DNA of 64,000 nt from the NCBI RefSeq assembly GCF_026340465.1, contig NZ_JAPEPC010000001.1, positions 3,684,001 to 3,748,000 of the forward strand. The letters are read 5' to 3'. This document shows, in pieces, positions 1-9,386 of the stretch. The notes below the pieces were generated by a model that was not told the DNA's origin, searched no databases, and saw only the letters and a list, made by a program, of their open reading frames with translations. Source of the stretch: Streptomyces sp. NBC_01306 (GTDB taxonomy: Bacteria > Actinomycetota > Actinomycetes > Streptomycetales > Streptomycetaceae). How positions within the stretch are numbered: position 1 is the stretch's first letter; each line of letters starts with the position of its first letter. The position numbers and the translations under genes are program-made.

Positions 1-151
1 CGGGTGCGGCTGCCGGGACCAGGGCCAGGGAGACCACGGCCGCCAGGGCCGCCAGAGAACCGCGGGCCGCCCGAGAGACGGCGGTGGCGGTGGCGCCGGC
101 GGTGCGGGGTGTCGTGCTGCTGCGTGTCGTGCTGCTGCGTGTCGGGGTCAT
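1..151 (-). CDS. Secreted protein, N-terminal fragment
   Basis: The 5' end of a minus-strand gene that runs off the left edge of the window. The start ATG (149-151) is followed by about 50 codons. They read as a basic Thr/Arg/Ser-rich segment followed by an Ala/Leu/Val-rich hydrophobic stretch ending near LVPAAAP, which is the layout of a Sec signal peptide. Purine-rich GGGAAAG lies a few bases upstream. The mature part is outside the window, so the function cannot be called. Part of the N-terminus is coded by a repeated CTGCTGCGTGTCGTG-like unit. Confidence 0.5.
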   Translation of the reverse strand, partial: MTPTRSSTTRSSTTPRTAGATATAVSRAARGSLAALAAVVSLALVPAAAP

Positions 152-219
152 CCGGGATCTTTCCCGCGTGACCACGCGCAACGAACGCCGGTGTGGCGTT
201 CGGGTGCAGGCGGCGGCTG

Positions 220-864
220 TCAGCGCACGGCGGGCAGTCCGGCGGCCAGTGCGGACAGGGTGCGCCGCAGCGTCGGGAGCAGTGCGGGCCGGACGGCCGC
301 GAGTTGTGGGTCCTGGGCGTACAGCTCGGCCAGTACGGGCGGCGGGGTGGCCATCGGGTAGAGCGTGCCGGCGAGGGCCCCGGCGGTCGACACCAGATCG
401 GTGCACTCGCGTGCGGTCAGCCCGGGGCGGGCCCGCGCCACGTGGGCGCTCAGCGAGGAGATGGCGGCGAGCACGGTGTGCTTGTAGATGCGGGCCGCTT
501 CCAGCGAGATGTTGTGTTCCAGGATCGTCGCGGTCTGGCTGAGCAGATCGCAGAAGAGCGGCCGTTCGGCGAGGGTCTCGGCGAGCGCGCCGACGGCTTC
601 CTCGCCCGCGTCCAGCCGCGCGGCCACCTCACTCCGCCACTCCTGCCAGTCCTCTGCCGCGAGCACCAGGAAGATCTCTTCGCGGGTGCCGAAATACCGG
701 ATGACATTGGACTTGGCGAGCCCCACGGCATCGGCGACGCTGCCGAGCGTTACGCGCCGTACTCCGTGTTCCAGTGCAAGACGGCGGGCGGCCGCGAGAA
801 TGGTCTCGCGCCGCTGCTGCTTCTGCTCCGGTCTGCGCGCCCGGAGGAAACTCTCTGGTGACAT
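220..864 (-). CDS. TetR family transcriptional regulator
   Basis: A one-component repressor of about 214 residues. The N-terminal TetR helix-turn-helix is clear: a basic leader (RARRPEQKQQRRETIL), then ALEHGVRRVTLGSVADAVGLAKSN followed by VIRYFGTREEIF. The C-terminal two thirds form the variable ligand-binding domain. I chose the ATG at 864 (MSPESF) rather than the upstream in-frame ATG at 942, because the longer form would overlap most of the divergent intergenic space before the neighbour that starts at 962. The divergent NAD(P)-binding protein is the natural candidate target, so autoregulation plus control of that gene from the shared 97-bp region is likely (inference). Ligand unknown. Confidence 0.85.
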   Translation of the reverse strand: MSPESFLRARRPEQKQQRRETILAAARRLALEHGVRRVTLGSVADAVGLAKSNVIRYFGTREEIFLVLAAEDWQEWRSEVAARLDAGEEAVGALAETLAERPLFCDLLSQTATILEHNISLEAARIYKHTVLAAISSLSAHVARARPGLTARECTDLVSTAGALAGTLYPMATPPPVLAELYAQDPQLAAVRPALLPTLRRTLSALAAGLPAVR

Positions 865-961
865 GACTCGGTCAGCATACGAGAGCGGGAAAGCGGTCGC
901 CTTCCCGCTCATAGTGAAACGGCGGTCTGTTAGTGCTGCCACTTCTGTTAGCGTCGCGACC

Positions 962-1633
962 GTGAAGGTAATTCTCTTCGGTGCATCCGGAATGGTCGGT
1001 CAGGGCGTTTTGCGTGAGTGTCTGCTCGACGCGCGGGTGGAGAGCGTTCTCGCGGTCGTACGTAACCCACTCGGGGTGCAGCATCCGAAACTCCGGGAGG
1101 TCGTCCACCAGGACTTCGCGGATTTCTCGTCGCTCGCCGCGGATTTCGAGGATGCCGATGCCTGCTTCTTCTGTCTGGGTATTTCCTCGCTCGGCAGGCG
1201 CGAGGAGGAGTACCGGCGCGTCACCTACGACTACACGCTCGCTGCGGCGCGGGCGCTGCCCGACAACCCAGGGCTGACCTTCGTCTATGTCTCGGGCGCT
1301 GGCACCGACAGCACGGAACGCGGCCGCTCGATGTGGGCTCGGGTGAAGGGGCGTACGGAGAACGAACTCCGGGCGATGCCCTTTCACGCATATATGTTCC
1401 GGCCCGGGTATATCCAGTCATCGCGCGGCGGGGTATCGAAAACGCCGGCCTATCGATGGATGTATGCGGCTATTTCCTGGCTCTATCCGCTGCTGCGGCG
1501 GGTGATCCCCCATCACGTGACCACGACCGAGAGCGTGGCGCGCGCGATGATTGCGGTCGCCGGGCAACAGGGAGCGGGCGAACCTGTCCTGGACAGCGCG
1601 GAGATCAATCGCGTTGCGCGGAACGGTCACTGA
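962..1633 (+). CDS. NAD(P)-binding epimerase-like protein
   Basis: A short Rossmann-fold protein of 223 residues in the extended SDR/NAD(P)H-binding group. It starts with a GTG followed by VKVILFGASGMVGQGV, which contains the GxxGxxG dinucleotide-binding motif. FCLGISS and FVYVSGAGTD follow the second and third Rossmann strands, and an RVKGRTE segment supplies a Lys in place of the usual YxxxK pair. The C-terminal part is hydrophobic (MYAAISWLYPLL) and may touch the membrane. Closest in look to the small epimerases that are often paired with a TetR regulator in Streptomyces. It is divergent from the TetR gene, which probably controls it. Substrate unknown. Confidence 0.8.
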   Translation: MKVILFGASGMVGQGVLRECLLDARVESVLAVVRNPLGVQHPKLREVVHQDFADFSSLAADFEDADACFFCLGISSLGRREEEYRRVTYDYTLAAARALPDNPGLTFVYVSGAGTDSTERGRSMWARVKGRTENELRAMPFHAYMFRPGYIQSSRGGVSKTPAYRWMYAAISWLYPLLRRVIPHHVTTTESVARAMIAVAGQQGAGEPVLDSAEINRVARNGH

Positions 1634-1775
1634 TCCTCCTGCCTGACGCGCGTTACGTTGAGTGGAATTTGGGTGGAATGGGGGTGCGCTCCGGGCGGGA
1701 CGGAGTTCATGAGATGCAGTTCATGGGGCAGTTCAGGAGGCGAGCCATGAGGGTGAGCCATGAGAGGGAGTTTCC

Positions 1776-2213
1776 ATGCGGGTGACCGGCTTCGACCACC
1801 TTGTCCTCAACGTCGCCGATATCGAGCGCTCTCTTGAGTTCTACTCCGGCCTGCTCGGTCTCGAACCGGTCCGGGTGAAGGAGTGGCGTGCGGGTGAAGC
1901 GCCCTTTCCGTCCGTGCGGGTCAGTCCTGTGACGATCATCGATATCGTCCGTGCGCCGGAGAGCCCTGGGGCCGGGCAGGCAGCCCAGGGCGGGCAGGGT
2001 CCGGCGGCCGGTGGTGCCAATGTCGACCACATCTGTCTGGTGGTCGAGCCGCTCGACTGGCAACAGGCGATCGACGCGGGTGAGTTGGCCGAATTCACCG
2101 TGGTGGACGGTCCTGGTGCGCGGTTCGGCGCCCGGGGGCGCGCCCAGTCGGTGTACGTGCGGGACCCGGACGGGAACACCGTCGAACTGCGCTGGTACCC
2201 ACAGGACGCGTGA
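1776..2213 (+). CDS. VOC family (glyoxalase/dioxygenase-fold) protein
   Basis: A 145-residue vicinal-oxygen-chelate protein made of two beta-alpha-beta-beta-beta modules. The first module begins with VTGFDHLVLNVADIERSLEFY and the second with NVDHICLVVEPLDW. The end carries the family signature SVYVRDPDGNTVELRW, whose Glu is a usual metal ligand; the His of FDHLV is another. Purine-rich GAGAGGGAG precedes the ATG. Stand-alone, with no pathway partner nearby. It could be a lactoylglutathione-lyase-like enzyme, a dioxygenase-like enzyme or a resistance-type binding protein, and the sequence does not separate these. Confidence 0.85.
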   Translation: MRVTGFDHLVLNVADIERSLEFYSGLLGLEPVRVKEWRAGEAPFPSVRVSPVTIIDIVRAPESPGAGQAAQGGQGPAAGGANVDHICLVVEPLDWQQAIDAGELAEFTVVDGPGARFGARGRAQSVYVRDPDGNTVELRWYPQDA

Positions 2214-2312
2214 CAGCTGTGAGGGAACAGGGGTGTTGGTAGGGCCACTTGGCGAGGAGCATCACATGCCGAGGCGTGTCACTTGCTGAGCAGCGTTACC
2301 TGCCGAGGCGCG

Positions 2313-3020
2313 TTACTTGCCGAGCAGGCCACGGACTGCCGCGCGGTCGACGTTCGTCAGGGCGCGTACGAGCTGCGGGGTGAGGAAGACGATCACCAGG
2401 CCCAGCAGGGAGGACGCGCCGATCTGGAGCGGTGACGTGAGGTAGTAGTGGTGGTGCACACCGTTGGACGTGTAGTCGTACAACGGATAGCCGGGCCAGC
2501 CCACGTAGCGCGGAAAGACCCACCGGTAGGCCGGATAGAGCGCGACTGCCCAGCCGGTGACCAGGAAGGTCAGCGAGAGGACGAAGCTCGCCACCCGCCA
2601 CGGGAACATGAGGATCTGGAACAGCAGCGCCTTCCATCCCGCGGCGTCCGTCAGGCGGGCCGTCAGCGCGGACCACCGGCCGGAGTGCGGCGAGCGCCGG
2701 ACAGGGGCGGGAGCAGCGACATCGAGGCCGAGTTGTCTACGGGCCCGGCCCCGCTCGGCGGTTCCGAGCCCCCGTGCCCCGGCCAGCATGGCGGCGGCCA
2801 CCGGCAGCCCGATCACCGTCACCGCCAGTCCCGCGCTCAGCGAGAACATCGCCACCGCGAAAGTGAATCCGACGATGGCGACCAGCAGCGAGGTGAAGGT
2901 GTACCCGACCTCCCGGAACGTCCTGGAGGAGAAGGGCGCCCGCCAGAATCCGGTGCTGGCTGTGCCCGGAGTGACGGCTGGGGTCTGCGCCGTGTGCGGA
3001 AGGGTGCTGGTGCTCATCAT
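2313..3020 (-). CDS. Membrane protein with putative sensor domain
   Basis: A 235-residue protein with two pairs of hydrophobic segments: VGYTFTSLLVAIVGFTFAVA with GLAVTVIGLPVAAAML, and later ILMFPWRVASFVLSLTFLVT with IGASSLLGLVIVFLTP. The pattern and the FREVGYTFTSLLVA / TVIGLPV wording fit the 'putative sensor' domain that in Streptomyces usually forms the N-terminus of NarL-type histidine kinases. Here it stands alone with no kinase attached or adjacent. Start taken at the first of two adjacent ATGs (3020); the open frame extends further upstream, but only over the next gene. Likely role is signal sensing or accessory membrane function (inference). Confidence 0.75.
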   Translation of the reverse strand: MMSTSTLPHTAQTPAVTPGTASTGFWRAPFSSRTFREVGYTFTSLLVAIVGFTFAVAMFSLSAGLAVTVIGLPVAAAMLAGARGLGTAERGRARRQLGLDVAAPAPVRRSPHSGRWSALTARLTDAAGWKALLFQILMFPWRVASFVLSLTFLVTGWAVALYPAYRWVFPRYVGWPGYPLYDYTSNGVHHHYYLTSPLQIGASSLLGLVIVFLTPQLVRALTNVDRAAVRGLLGK

Positions 3021-3154
3021 GGGCCTCGGATCATCGCGGTGGGACGTGCCGTCCTGATGACCTCGACGATCCCGGATTCGCGTGCCGGGCGGGATGGTGT
3101 GGCCCGGCCTCTTCGAGGTGGGGCCAGCCCCCCATCCGGTTGCGGTTGTTCGCC

Positions 3155-3973
3155 TCAGGTGCAGGTGCCGCCGAATCGCTCCGAGAGGGCCTGCGCCGCA
3201 GCGTACGAAGGGATGCCGGACGTCCCGGCGGGGAGCGCCGTGCTGTCGGCAACGGCCCTGGCCGTGCTGACCGCTGCGTGCAGGGCCGCCCGGAACAGCA
3301 GGGAACCACAGCTGATCCGGCGTACCCCCAGCGCGGCGAGCCCTTCGGCGGAGGGCCCGCCGGGCGACACCAGGATGTTGAGCGGTACGGCGAGGTCCCG
3401 GATCAGTGCGCTGATGGCATGTCCGTCCTGGAGGCCCGGGACGAACAGGCCGTCGGCGCCCGCGCGTTGGTAGGCATCCGCCCGGCGCGCGGTCTCTTCC
3501 GTGTGCCCGGGGAGCCAGTAGGTGTCCGTACGGGCGTTCACGAAGAGCTCGGGTGCCGCGTCCTTCACAGCCCGGATGATCTCGCACTGCCGGTCCTGAT
3601 CGGCGAGGGTGCCGTCGGTCCGTCCGTCCTCGATGTTGACTCCGGCGACGCCCGCGTCCGCCAATTCGGCGGCGAGCTGCCCGACTTCGTCCGGGTCGGT
3701 GCTGAAGCCGCCTTCGATGTCCACGCTGATCAGGGCGTCCATCCGGACGAGCCCCAGTGCGAGCTGCACGGTCTCCGCGCGGGCGTCACCGGTCGCGTCC
3801 GGCTTTCCCGCCGCTGCCGCGACCCCGAGACTGGTCGTCCCGATGGCGCGGAACCCGGCCTCGGCGAGTGCGGCAGCCGAGGCGTGGTCCCAGGCGTTGG
3901 GCAGGACGAGCGGCCCCTCGGCGGTGGGCAGGTGCAGGGCGCGGAACTCTTCGAAGGGGCTCAAGGGGTTCAT
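3155..3973 (-). CDS. Isocitrate lyase/PEP mutase family protein
   Basis: A 272-residue (alpha/beta)8-barrel protein of the ICL/PEPM superfamily. Visible hallmarks are LVLPNAWDHASAAALAEAGFRAIGTTS at the first strands, ISVDIEGGF (the Asp that binds Mg), AGVNIEDG, and NARTDTYW. The catalytic Cys loop of true isocitrate lyase (KKCGH) is not seen, so this is the short type, carboxyvinyl-carboxyphosphonate mutase-like or methylisocitrate-lyase-like, common as a stand-alone gene in actinomycetes. The start is followed upstream by a GGGTGC hexamer array on the plus strand. C-C or P-C bond lyase/mutase chemistry on a 2-oxo or phospho acid is expected, but the substrate is unknown. Confidence 0.85.
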   Translation of the reverse strand: MNPLSPFEEFRALHLPTAEGPLVLPNAWDHASAAALAEAGFRAIGTTSLGVAAAAGKPDATGDARAETVQLALGLVRMDALISVDIEGGFSTDPDEVGQLAAELADAGVAGVNIEDGRTDGTLADQDRQCEIIRAVKDAAPELFVNARTDTYWLPGHTEETARRADAYQRAGADGLFVPGLQDGHAISALIRDLAVPLNILVSPGGPSAEGLAALGVRRISCGSLLFRAALHAAVSTARAVADSTALPAGTSGIPSYAAAQALSERFGGTCT

Positions 3974-3991
3974 CGGACGCTTCCTTACGCC

Positions 3992-4020
3992 GGGTGCGGG
4001 TGCGGGTGCGGGTGCGGGTG
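3992..4020. repeat. GGGTGC hexamer array
   Basis: Four perfect copies of GGGTGC plus a fifth partial copy, lying 19 bp upstream of the ICL/PEPM-family start in the leader/promoter zone. Its length should be prone to slippage. Confidence 0.9.
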
Positions 4021-4092
4021 AGGCGCGGTACGGGTTGTTTCCACCGTAGGCCCCTGGCTGTTCAGCGCCCGTCGAACCGTCGAACCGGTGGG

Positions 4093-4617
4093 TCAGGGCC
4101 TGATCGCCTCGTCGTAGGCGCCGACGATCCGTTGCAGGAAGGCCGCCACGACGGCCTGCTCCTCGGGTGCCAGTGCTTCGGCGGCGGCGGTGACGCCCTG
4201 CACGAGCGGCGCGACGTGCTCGTAGGCCGTCGCCTCCCAGTGGTCGGCGGGCGTGATGATCACCTTGCGGCGGTCGGTGGGGTGGGGCTGCCGGGTGACA
4301 TGCCCACCGGCCGCGAGCCGGTCGATCACGAGCGTCGTCGCGGCGGTCGAGGCGTCCAGGCGGCGGGCGAGGTCGGTGGGGGTGGTCGGACCGGTATGGA
4401 CGAGATGGTCCATCACCGCGAGTCCGGCCGGGTCCACCTGGAGCCGACGGCTCAGGTACCGCTCGAATCGCTGCTGGGTCAGCGTCAGGAGCCGCAGCTG
4501 ATCACGGATGGCACCGCTGCGTTCCGCGCCGGCTGTTGAGCCGGCTGCGGGACCGGCTGCGGGACTGGTCAAGGGTCCGGCTTCCGGGGTGGCGGGGCCC
4601 GGCGATGTGACATCCAT
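4093..4617 (-). CDS. MarR family transcriptional regulator
   Basis: A 174-residue winged-helix regulator. After an Ala/Gly/Pro-rich N-terminus of about 35 residues comes the MarR core: RLQVDPAGLAVMDHL, then TPTDLARRLDASTAATTLVIDRLAAGG (recognition helix) and the wing HPTDRRKVIITPAD. The ATG at 4617 was chosen because it leaves a 59-bp AT-rich region before the divergent MFS transporter at 4677. The divergent layout suggests that it represses that transporter and itself and is relieved by a transported or toxic small molecule (inference from the standard MarR-MFS arrangement). Confidence 0.85.
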   Translation of the reverse strand: MDVTSPGPATPEAGPLTSPAAGPAAGSTAGAERSGAIRDQLRLLTLTQQRFERYLSRRLQVDPAGLAVMDHLVHTGPTTPTDLARRLDASTAATTLVIDRLAAGGHVTRQPHPTDRRKVIITPADHWEATAYEHVAPLVQGVTAAAEALAPEEQAVVAAFLQRIVGAYDEAIRP

Positions 4618-4638
4618 GGAGGACAGGATACTCTCGAT

Positions 4639-4659
4639 ATTGCTAATAAAATTGGTAAT
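4639..4659. promoter_or_regulatory. Candidate MarR operator / divergent promoter
   Basis: An AT-rich patch in an otherwise GC-rich region: ATTGCTAAT, AAA, ATTGGTAAT. Two nearly identical 9-mers lie in direct orientation between the divergent MarR and MFS starts. Position and base composition suit a shared operator and -10 region. Confidence 0.45.
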
Positions 4660-4676
4660 CAAGAGTCTGAGGCATA

Positions 4677-6236
<1,560 letters not shown>

Positions 6237-6317
6237 GGGATACGGGAGATCTGGGGGCGCGGAGGTCCTCCACTTCACGGCAGAGGCGGCGGCCCGGGGG
6301 TGATGGCGTACGGACGG

Positions 6318-6833
6318 CTAACCCGCACGCAGCCACTCATCGAGAGCGGCGAAGTCCGCATCGGTGAGACCGTGACGGTGGTCGACGCGGTGGAGGAGGG
6401 CGCGGGCGGGGTGGTGTTCCGCCACCCAGGCCCGGTCGGTGTCGGTGATCTCGTCGTCGAGCCAGGCGAAGGGGCGGCCTTCGGACCAGTCGAGAAGGGT
6501 GCGGGTCTTCCAGTGGAGGCCGCGGCGCACGTCCTCGTAGGACGCCTCCCGCCAGGCGACTACGGGGAGTTGCTCCAGGCCGAGCAGCGGCGCAAGGCAC
6601 TCGTTGGCCTCGGCCTCCCAGGTGGTGGCCCACACCAGCTCGCACGGCAGCCCCATCAGCCGGGGCCCGAGCGCGGGATCGACCCTGGCCAGCAGGGGAT
6701 GCGCGCCGACTTCACGCTGCTTGTACGGGTACGTCGGGTAGCCGTCCGGGTACTGCTCCGGCGTCGCGCCGAAGGGGATGAGCGTCCCGTCGATGTCCAG
6801 GAAGAGAAGGGGGCGCAGCGGGGAACGGGTCAC
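6318..6833 (-). CDS. HAD-like phosphatase domain protein
   Basis: A 171-residue HAD-fold protein. Motif I is LLFLDIDGTLIPF, with the nucleophile Asp and the general acid/base Asp. LVWATTWEAEAN occupies the motif II position (Thr/Ser), and FAWLDDEIT with WVAEHHP serves as the DD-type motif IV. Length and motifs match the HAD domains found alone in actinomycetes and related to those of bacterial RNA-repair ('Swiss Army Knife') proteins. Stand-alone gene with a GTG start. Substrate unknown. Confidence 0.8.
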   Translation of the reverse strand: MTRSPLRPLLFLDIDGTLIPFGATPEQYPDGYPTYPYKQREVGAHPLLARVDPALGPRLMGLPCELVWATTWEAEANECLAPLLGLEQLPVVAWREASYEDVRRGLHWKTRTLLDWSEGRPFAWLDDEITDTDRAWVAEHHPARALLHRVDHRHGLTDADFAALDEWLRAG

Positions 6834-6925
6834 AGCTGCACCGTAACGGTCGTACAGGACAATTCGAAAAACCCGGACCAGAACCAGAACCGGGTCGTTC
6901 CGCCCGCCCGGCTTCTGGCCCGGCT

Positions 6926-7420
6926 TCAGGTGAAGTCGGTGGCCGGCCTGGTGGCGTAGCGGCTCATCATGGCGATGCCGGCCTGTGGCGTCAGCGGCCG
7001 GCCGGCGGCGAGTACGCCCTGCAGGTCCCGGAAGTACTGCACGTACAGGTCCGGGGTGAACATGCTGAGCATGACTGCGGGTTGGTCGCCCGGGTTGGCG
7101 AAGGTGTGCGGGGCGCCGGGCGGAACCATCACGAATGTGCCCGCGGTGGCGTCGTGGGTCTCGTCCCCGACGGTGAACTGCACGGTGCCGGAAAGGACGT
7201 AGAAGCCCTCGTCGTGTCGGGCGTGGCGGTGCTGCGGCGGCCCCTGGGTGTGCGGGGCGAGGACGGACTCGGCGATCGCGAGGCGGTGTTCGGTGCGGCT
7301 GCCGTCCTCAAGGACGCGCATGCGCGTGGTGCCCAGGACGATCGTCTCGCCGTCGCCGGGGCTCACCACTGATACGGAAGGGCCGTCCTGCGGCTCGCTG
7401 GTCTTCGCTGCTTCGGTCAT
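6926..7420 (-). CDS. Cupin domain protein
   Basis: A single-domain cupin of 164 residues. Cupin motif 1 reads QHRHARHDEGFYVLSGTVQF (two His, Glu) and motif 2 PPGAPHTFANPG (His), so all four usual metal ligands are present. I start it at the internal ATG 7420 (MTEAAK), because starting at 7471 would place the start inside the candidate LysR operator. Divergent from the LysR gene; probably its target. Enzyme or storage role not decided. Confidence 0.8.
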   Translation of the reverse strand: MTEAAKTSEPQDGPSVSVVSPGDGETIVLGTTRMRVLEDGSRTEHRLAIAESVLAPHTQGPPQHRHARHDEGFYVLSGTVQFTVGDETHDATAGTFVMVPPGAPHTFANPGDQPAVMLSMFTPDLYVQYFRDLQGVLAAGRPLTPQAGIAMMSRYATRPATDFT

Positions 7421-7476
7421 GTCCGCAAGTGCACCTCCGGGGCTCCCAGCTGTCCAAGACCCATCCCCCAACGCCC

Positions 7477-7491
7477 ATACCTCGTGGGTAT
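7477..7491. promoter_or_regulatory. LysR-type operator palindrome
   Basis: A perfect inverted repeat, ATACC-TCGTG-GGTAT, in the T-N11-A form bound by LysR regulators. It lies 10 bp before the LysR GTG and 56 bp before the divergent cupin start, so it could serve both genes. Confidence 0.65.
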
Positions 7492-7500
7492 CGTTGCAGC

Positions 7501-8352
7501 GTGGAGCTACGGACCCTGCGCTACTTCGTGGCCGTCGCCGAGGAACTCCACTTCGGCCGGGCCGCCACCCGACTGCATATGAGTCAGCCGCCGCTGAGCA
7601 GAGCGATCAAGCAGTTGGAGGCCGAAGTCGGAGCCCTGCTGTTCGCCCGCTCGCCCGCCGGCGTCGATCTCACCCCGGTCGGCACGGTGCTGCTCGACGA
7701 GGCGCGGGCCCTGCTCGGCCATGCCGACCGCGTACGCGTACGCGTCAGTGCGGCAGCCGGCGTCGCGGCCATCACCGTCGGCATCCTGGGGGACGGCACC
7801 GACCCGGGAGTGACGGCGCTGGCGGCCGCCTACCGCCGGCGCCACCCCGGCATCGACATCCGCATCCGCGACACCGACCTGACCGACCCGACCTGCGGGC
7901 TGCGGGCCGGGCTGGTCGATGTCGCCCTGACCAGGGCGCCGTTCGACGAGACTGCCCTGACGGTGGGTGCGCTGCGGACCGATCCGGTCGGCGCGGTCCT
8001 GCGCGCCGACGATCCGCTGGCCCACCGCGACCGGCTACGGCTGGCCGACCTGAACGACCGCCGCTGGTTCCAGTTCCCGCAGGGGACCGACGCCGTCTGG
8101 CAGTCCTACTGGAACGGCGGCACGGTGCGCGAGGGCCCGGTGGTGCGCACCGTCCAGGAATGCGTGCAGGCCGTGCTGTGGAACGGCACGGTCGGCCTGG
8201 CCCCGCTCGGCCACGACCTGTCCGCGGAGCTGGCGGTGGTGCCGCTGATCGACATGACGCCGAGCCGAGTGGTGGTGGCGTGGAACAAAGGTGACGCCAA
8301 CCCGTTGATCCGGTCCTTCACCGAGACGGCGACAGCCGCGTACCGCCGCTGA
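7501..8352 (+). CDS. LysR family transcriptional regulator
   Basis: A 283-residue LTTR. The N-terminal HTH is canonical: LRTLRYFVAVAEELHFGRAATRLHMSQPPLSRAIKQLEAEVGALLF. A type-2 periplasmic-binding-like effector domain follows. The GTG start at 7501 gives the standard LysR N-terminus VELRTLRYF; in-frame upstream codons would cover the operator palindrome. It probably regulates the divergent cupin gene. Confidence 0.88.
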   Translation: MELRTLRYFVAVAEELHFGRAATRLHMSQPPLSRAIKQLEAEVGALLFARSPAGVDLTPVGTVLLDEARALLGHADRVRVRVSAAAGVAAITVGILGDGTDPGVTALAAAYRRRHPGIDIRIRDTDLTDPTCGLRAGLVDVALTRAPFDETALTVGALRTDPVGAVLRADDPLAHRDRLRLADLNDRRWFQFPQGTDAVWQSYWNGGTVREGPVVRTVQECVQAVLWNGTVGLAPLGHDLSAELAVVPLIDMTPSRVVVAWNKGDANPLIRSFTETATAAYRR

Positions 8353-8355
8353 GCC

Positions 8356-9129
8356 TCAGTGCACCGGGAAGCCGAAGGAGTAGCCCTGCTCCTTGAGGTG
8401 GGGGAGGAGGCGGCGCAGGGCCTCGACGGTCTGGGAACGGTCACCGCCCGCGTCGTGGAAGAGGAGCGTCGGTCCGTTGGGCAGTTCCTGCTCGACCGTG
8501 GCGACGATGGCGTCCGTACCCGGACGCTCGAAGTCCTTGCTGTCCACGTTCCAGCCCAGCGGGCGCATGCCCCGGGAAGCGGCGAGCTTGCGGCTGTAAG
8601 GGGTGAAGGCCCCGCCGGGCGCCCGGTAGTACATCGGCCGTACGCCCCCGGAGGCCTTGGTGATCATGCGCTCGGCGTCGAGTATCTGCTGGGACTGGTA
8701 GGCCTCGGACTTCTTGTCCATGGTGGTGTCGTGCGACACCGTGTGGTCGCACAGCCGGTGCCCGGCCGCGACCACCTTCTTCACGAGGTCCGGGTGGGCC
8801 TGCGCCTCCGGCCCGATCATGCAGAACGTGGCTTTCACCCCGTACTCCCGCAGAAGGTCCAGCACTTGAGGGGTCCACGTGGGGTCGGGGCCGTCGTCGA
8901 TGGTGATGTTGACGCCGTGCGTTCCCGCGTCCGAGGAGTGCGCGATGGACGTTTCGACCTGCTTGACATCACTGCCCGGCATGGCCGGAGCGGTCGCCTT
9001 CGGTGACGAGATGCCCGCGGAACCGGCCTGCGCGGTCCACACCGAGGCACCGGCGGCGAGCATCGTCACCCCGAGAGCCGCCCCGAACACCTTGCCGTAC
9101 CAGCCCCGCCCGCCGCCGTGCAGTGCCAT
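8356..9129 (-). CDS. Secreted polysaccharide deacetylase
   Basis: A 257-residue exported NodB-domain carbohydrate esterase (CE4). Residues 10-35 form a signal peptide/anchor (VFGAALGVTMLAAGASVWTA). NodB motifs in order: ITIDDGPDP (motif 1, catalytic base and metal Asp), DHTVSHDTT (H-x3-H metal ligands), YYRAPGGAFTP (motif 3, Arg-Pro-Gly), GWNVDSKDF (motif 4) and LLFHDAGGD (motif 5, Leu-His). All catalytic positions are intact. Likely removes acetyl groups from peptidoglycan, chitin oligomers or another surface glycan outside the cell. Confidence 0.9.
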   Translation of the reverse strand: MALHGGGRGWYGKVFGAALGVTMLAAGASVWTAQAGSAGISSPKATAPAMPGSDVKQVETSIAHSSDAGTHGVNITIDDGPDPTWTPQVLDLLREYGVKATFCMIGPEAQAHPDLVKKVVAAGHRLCDHTVSHDTTMDKKSEAYQSQQILDAERMITKASGGVRPMYYRAPGGAFTPYSRKLAASRGMRPLGWNVDSKDFERPGTDAIVATVEQELPNGPTLLFHDAGGDRSQTVEALRRLLPHLKEQGYSFGFPVH

Positions 9130-9245
9130 GTCCGCCCCTTAATCCCAGTCCCTCGCCGATCCCGGCCACCTTGCGACCACTTGGAGGGACGAGGAGCGGG
9201 GGCCGACGGATGCGTCCGTTACCGATCACGGACAATTCCGGGGGA

Positions 9246-9273
9246 GTTCGCGGACAACTGTTCGCGGACAACT
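9246..9273. repeat. Two tandem 14-bp repeats
   Basis: GTTCGCGGACAACT occurs twice with no gap, followed at once by CCCCGCGAAC, which is partly inverted to it. The pair lies between the deacetylase start (9129) and the metallophosphoesterase stop (9387), about 120 bp upstream of the deacetylase start, and is a candidate operator. The rest of this 257-bp gap shows nothing recognisable. Confidence 0.5.
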
Positions 9274-9386
9274 CCCCGCGAACAGCGTCCGGAACCGCTC
9301 GGGGTGGCCTGAACTCGCCCCGGGTGCCGACTGCCGACTGCCGCCCGCCGGCTGCCTCTGCCGCACTGGGGGGTGTCGCCCTGCGG

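Noticed and set aside
2448..3473. Plus-strand frame of 341 codons
   Set aside because: Antisense to the sensor-domain and ICL/PEPM-family genes; Gly/Arg/His-rich shadow.
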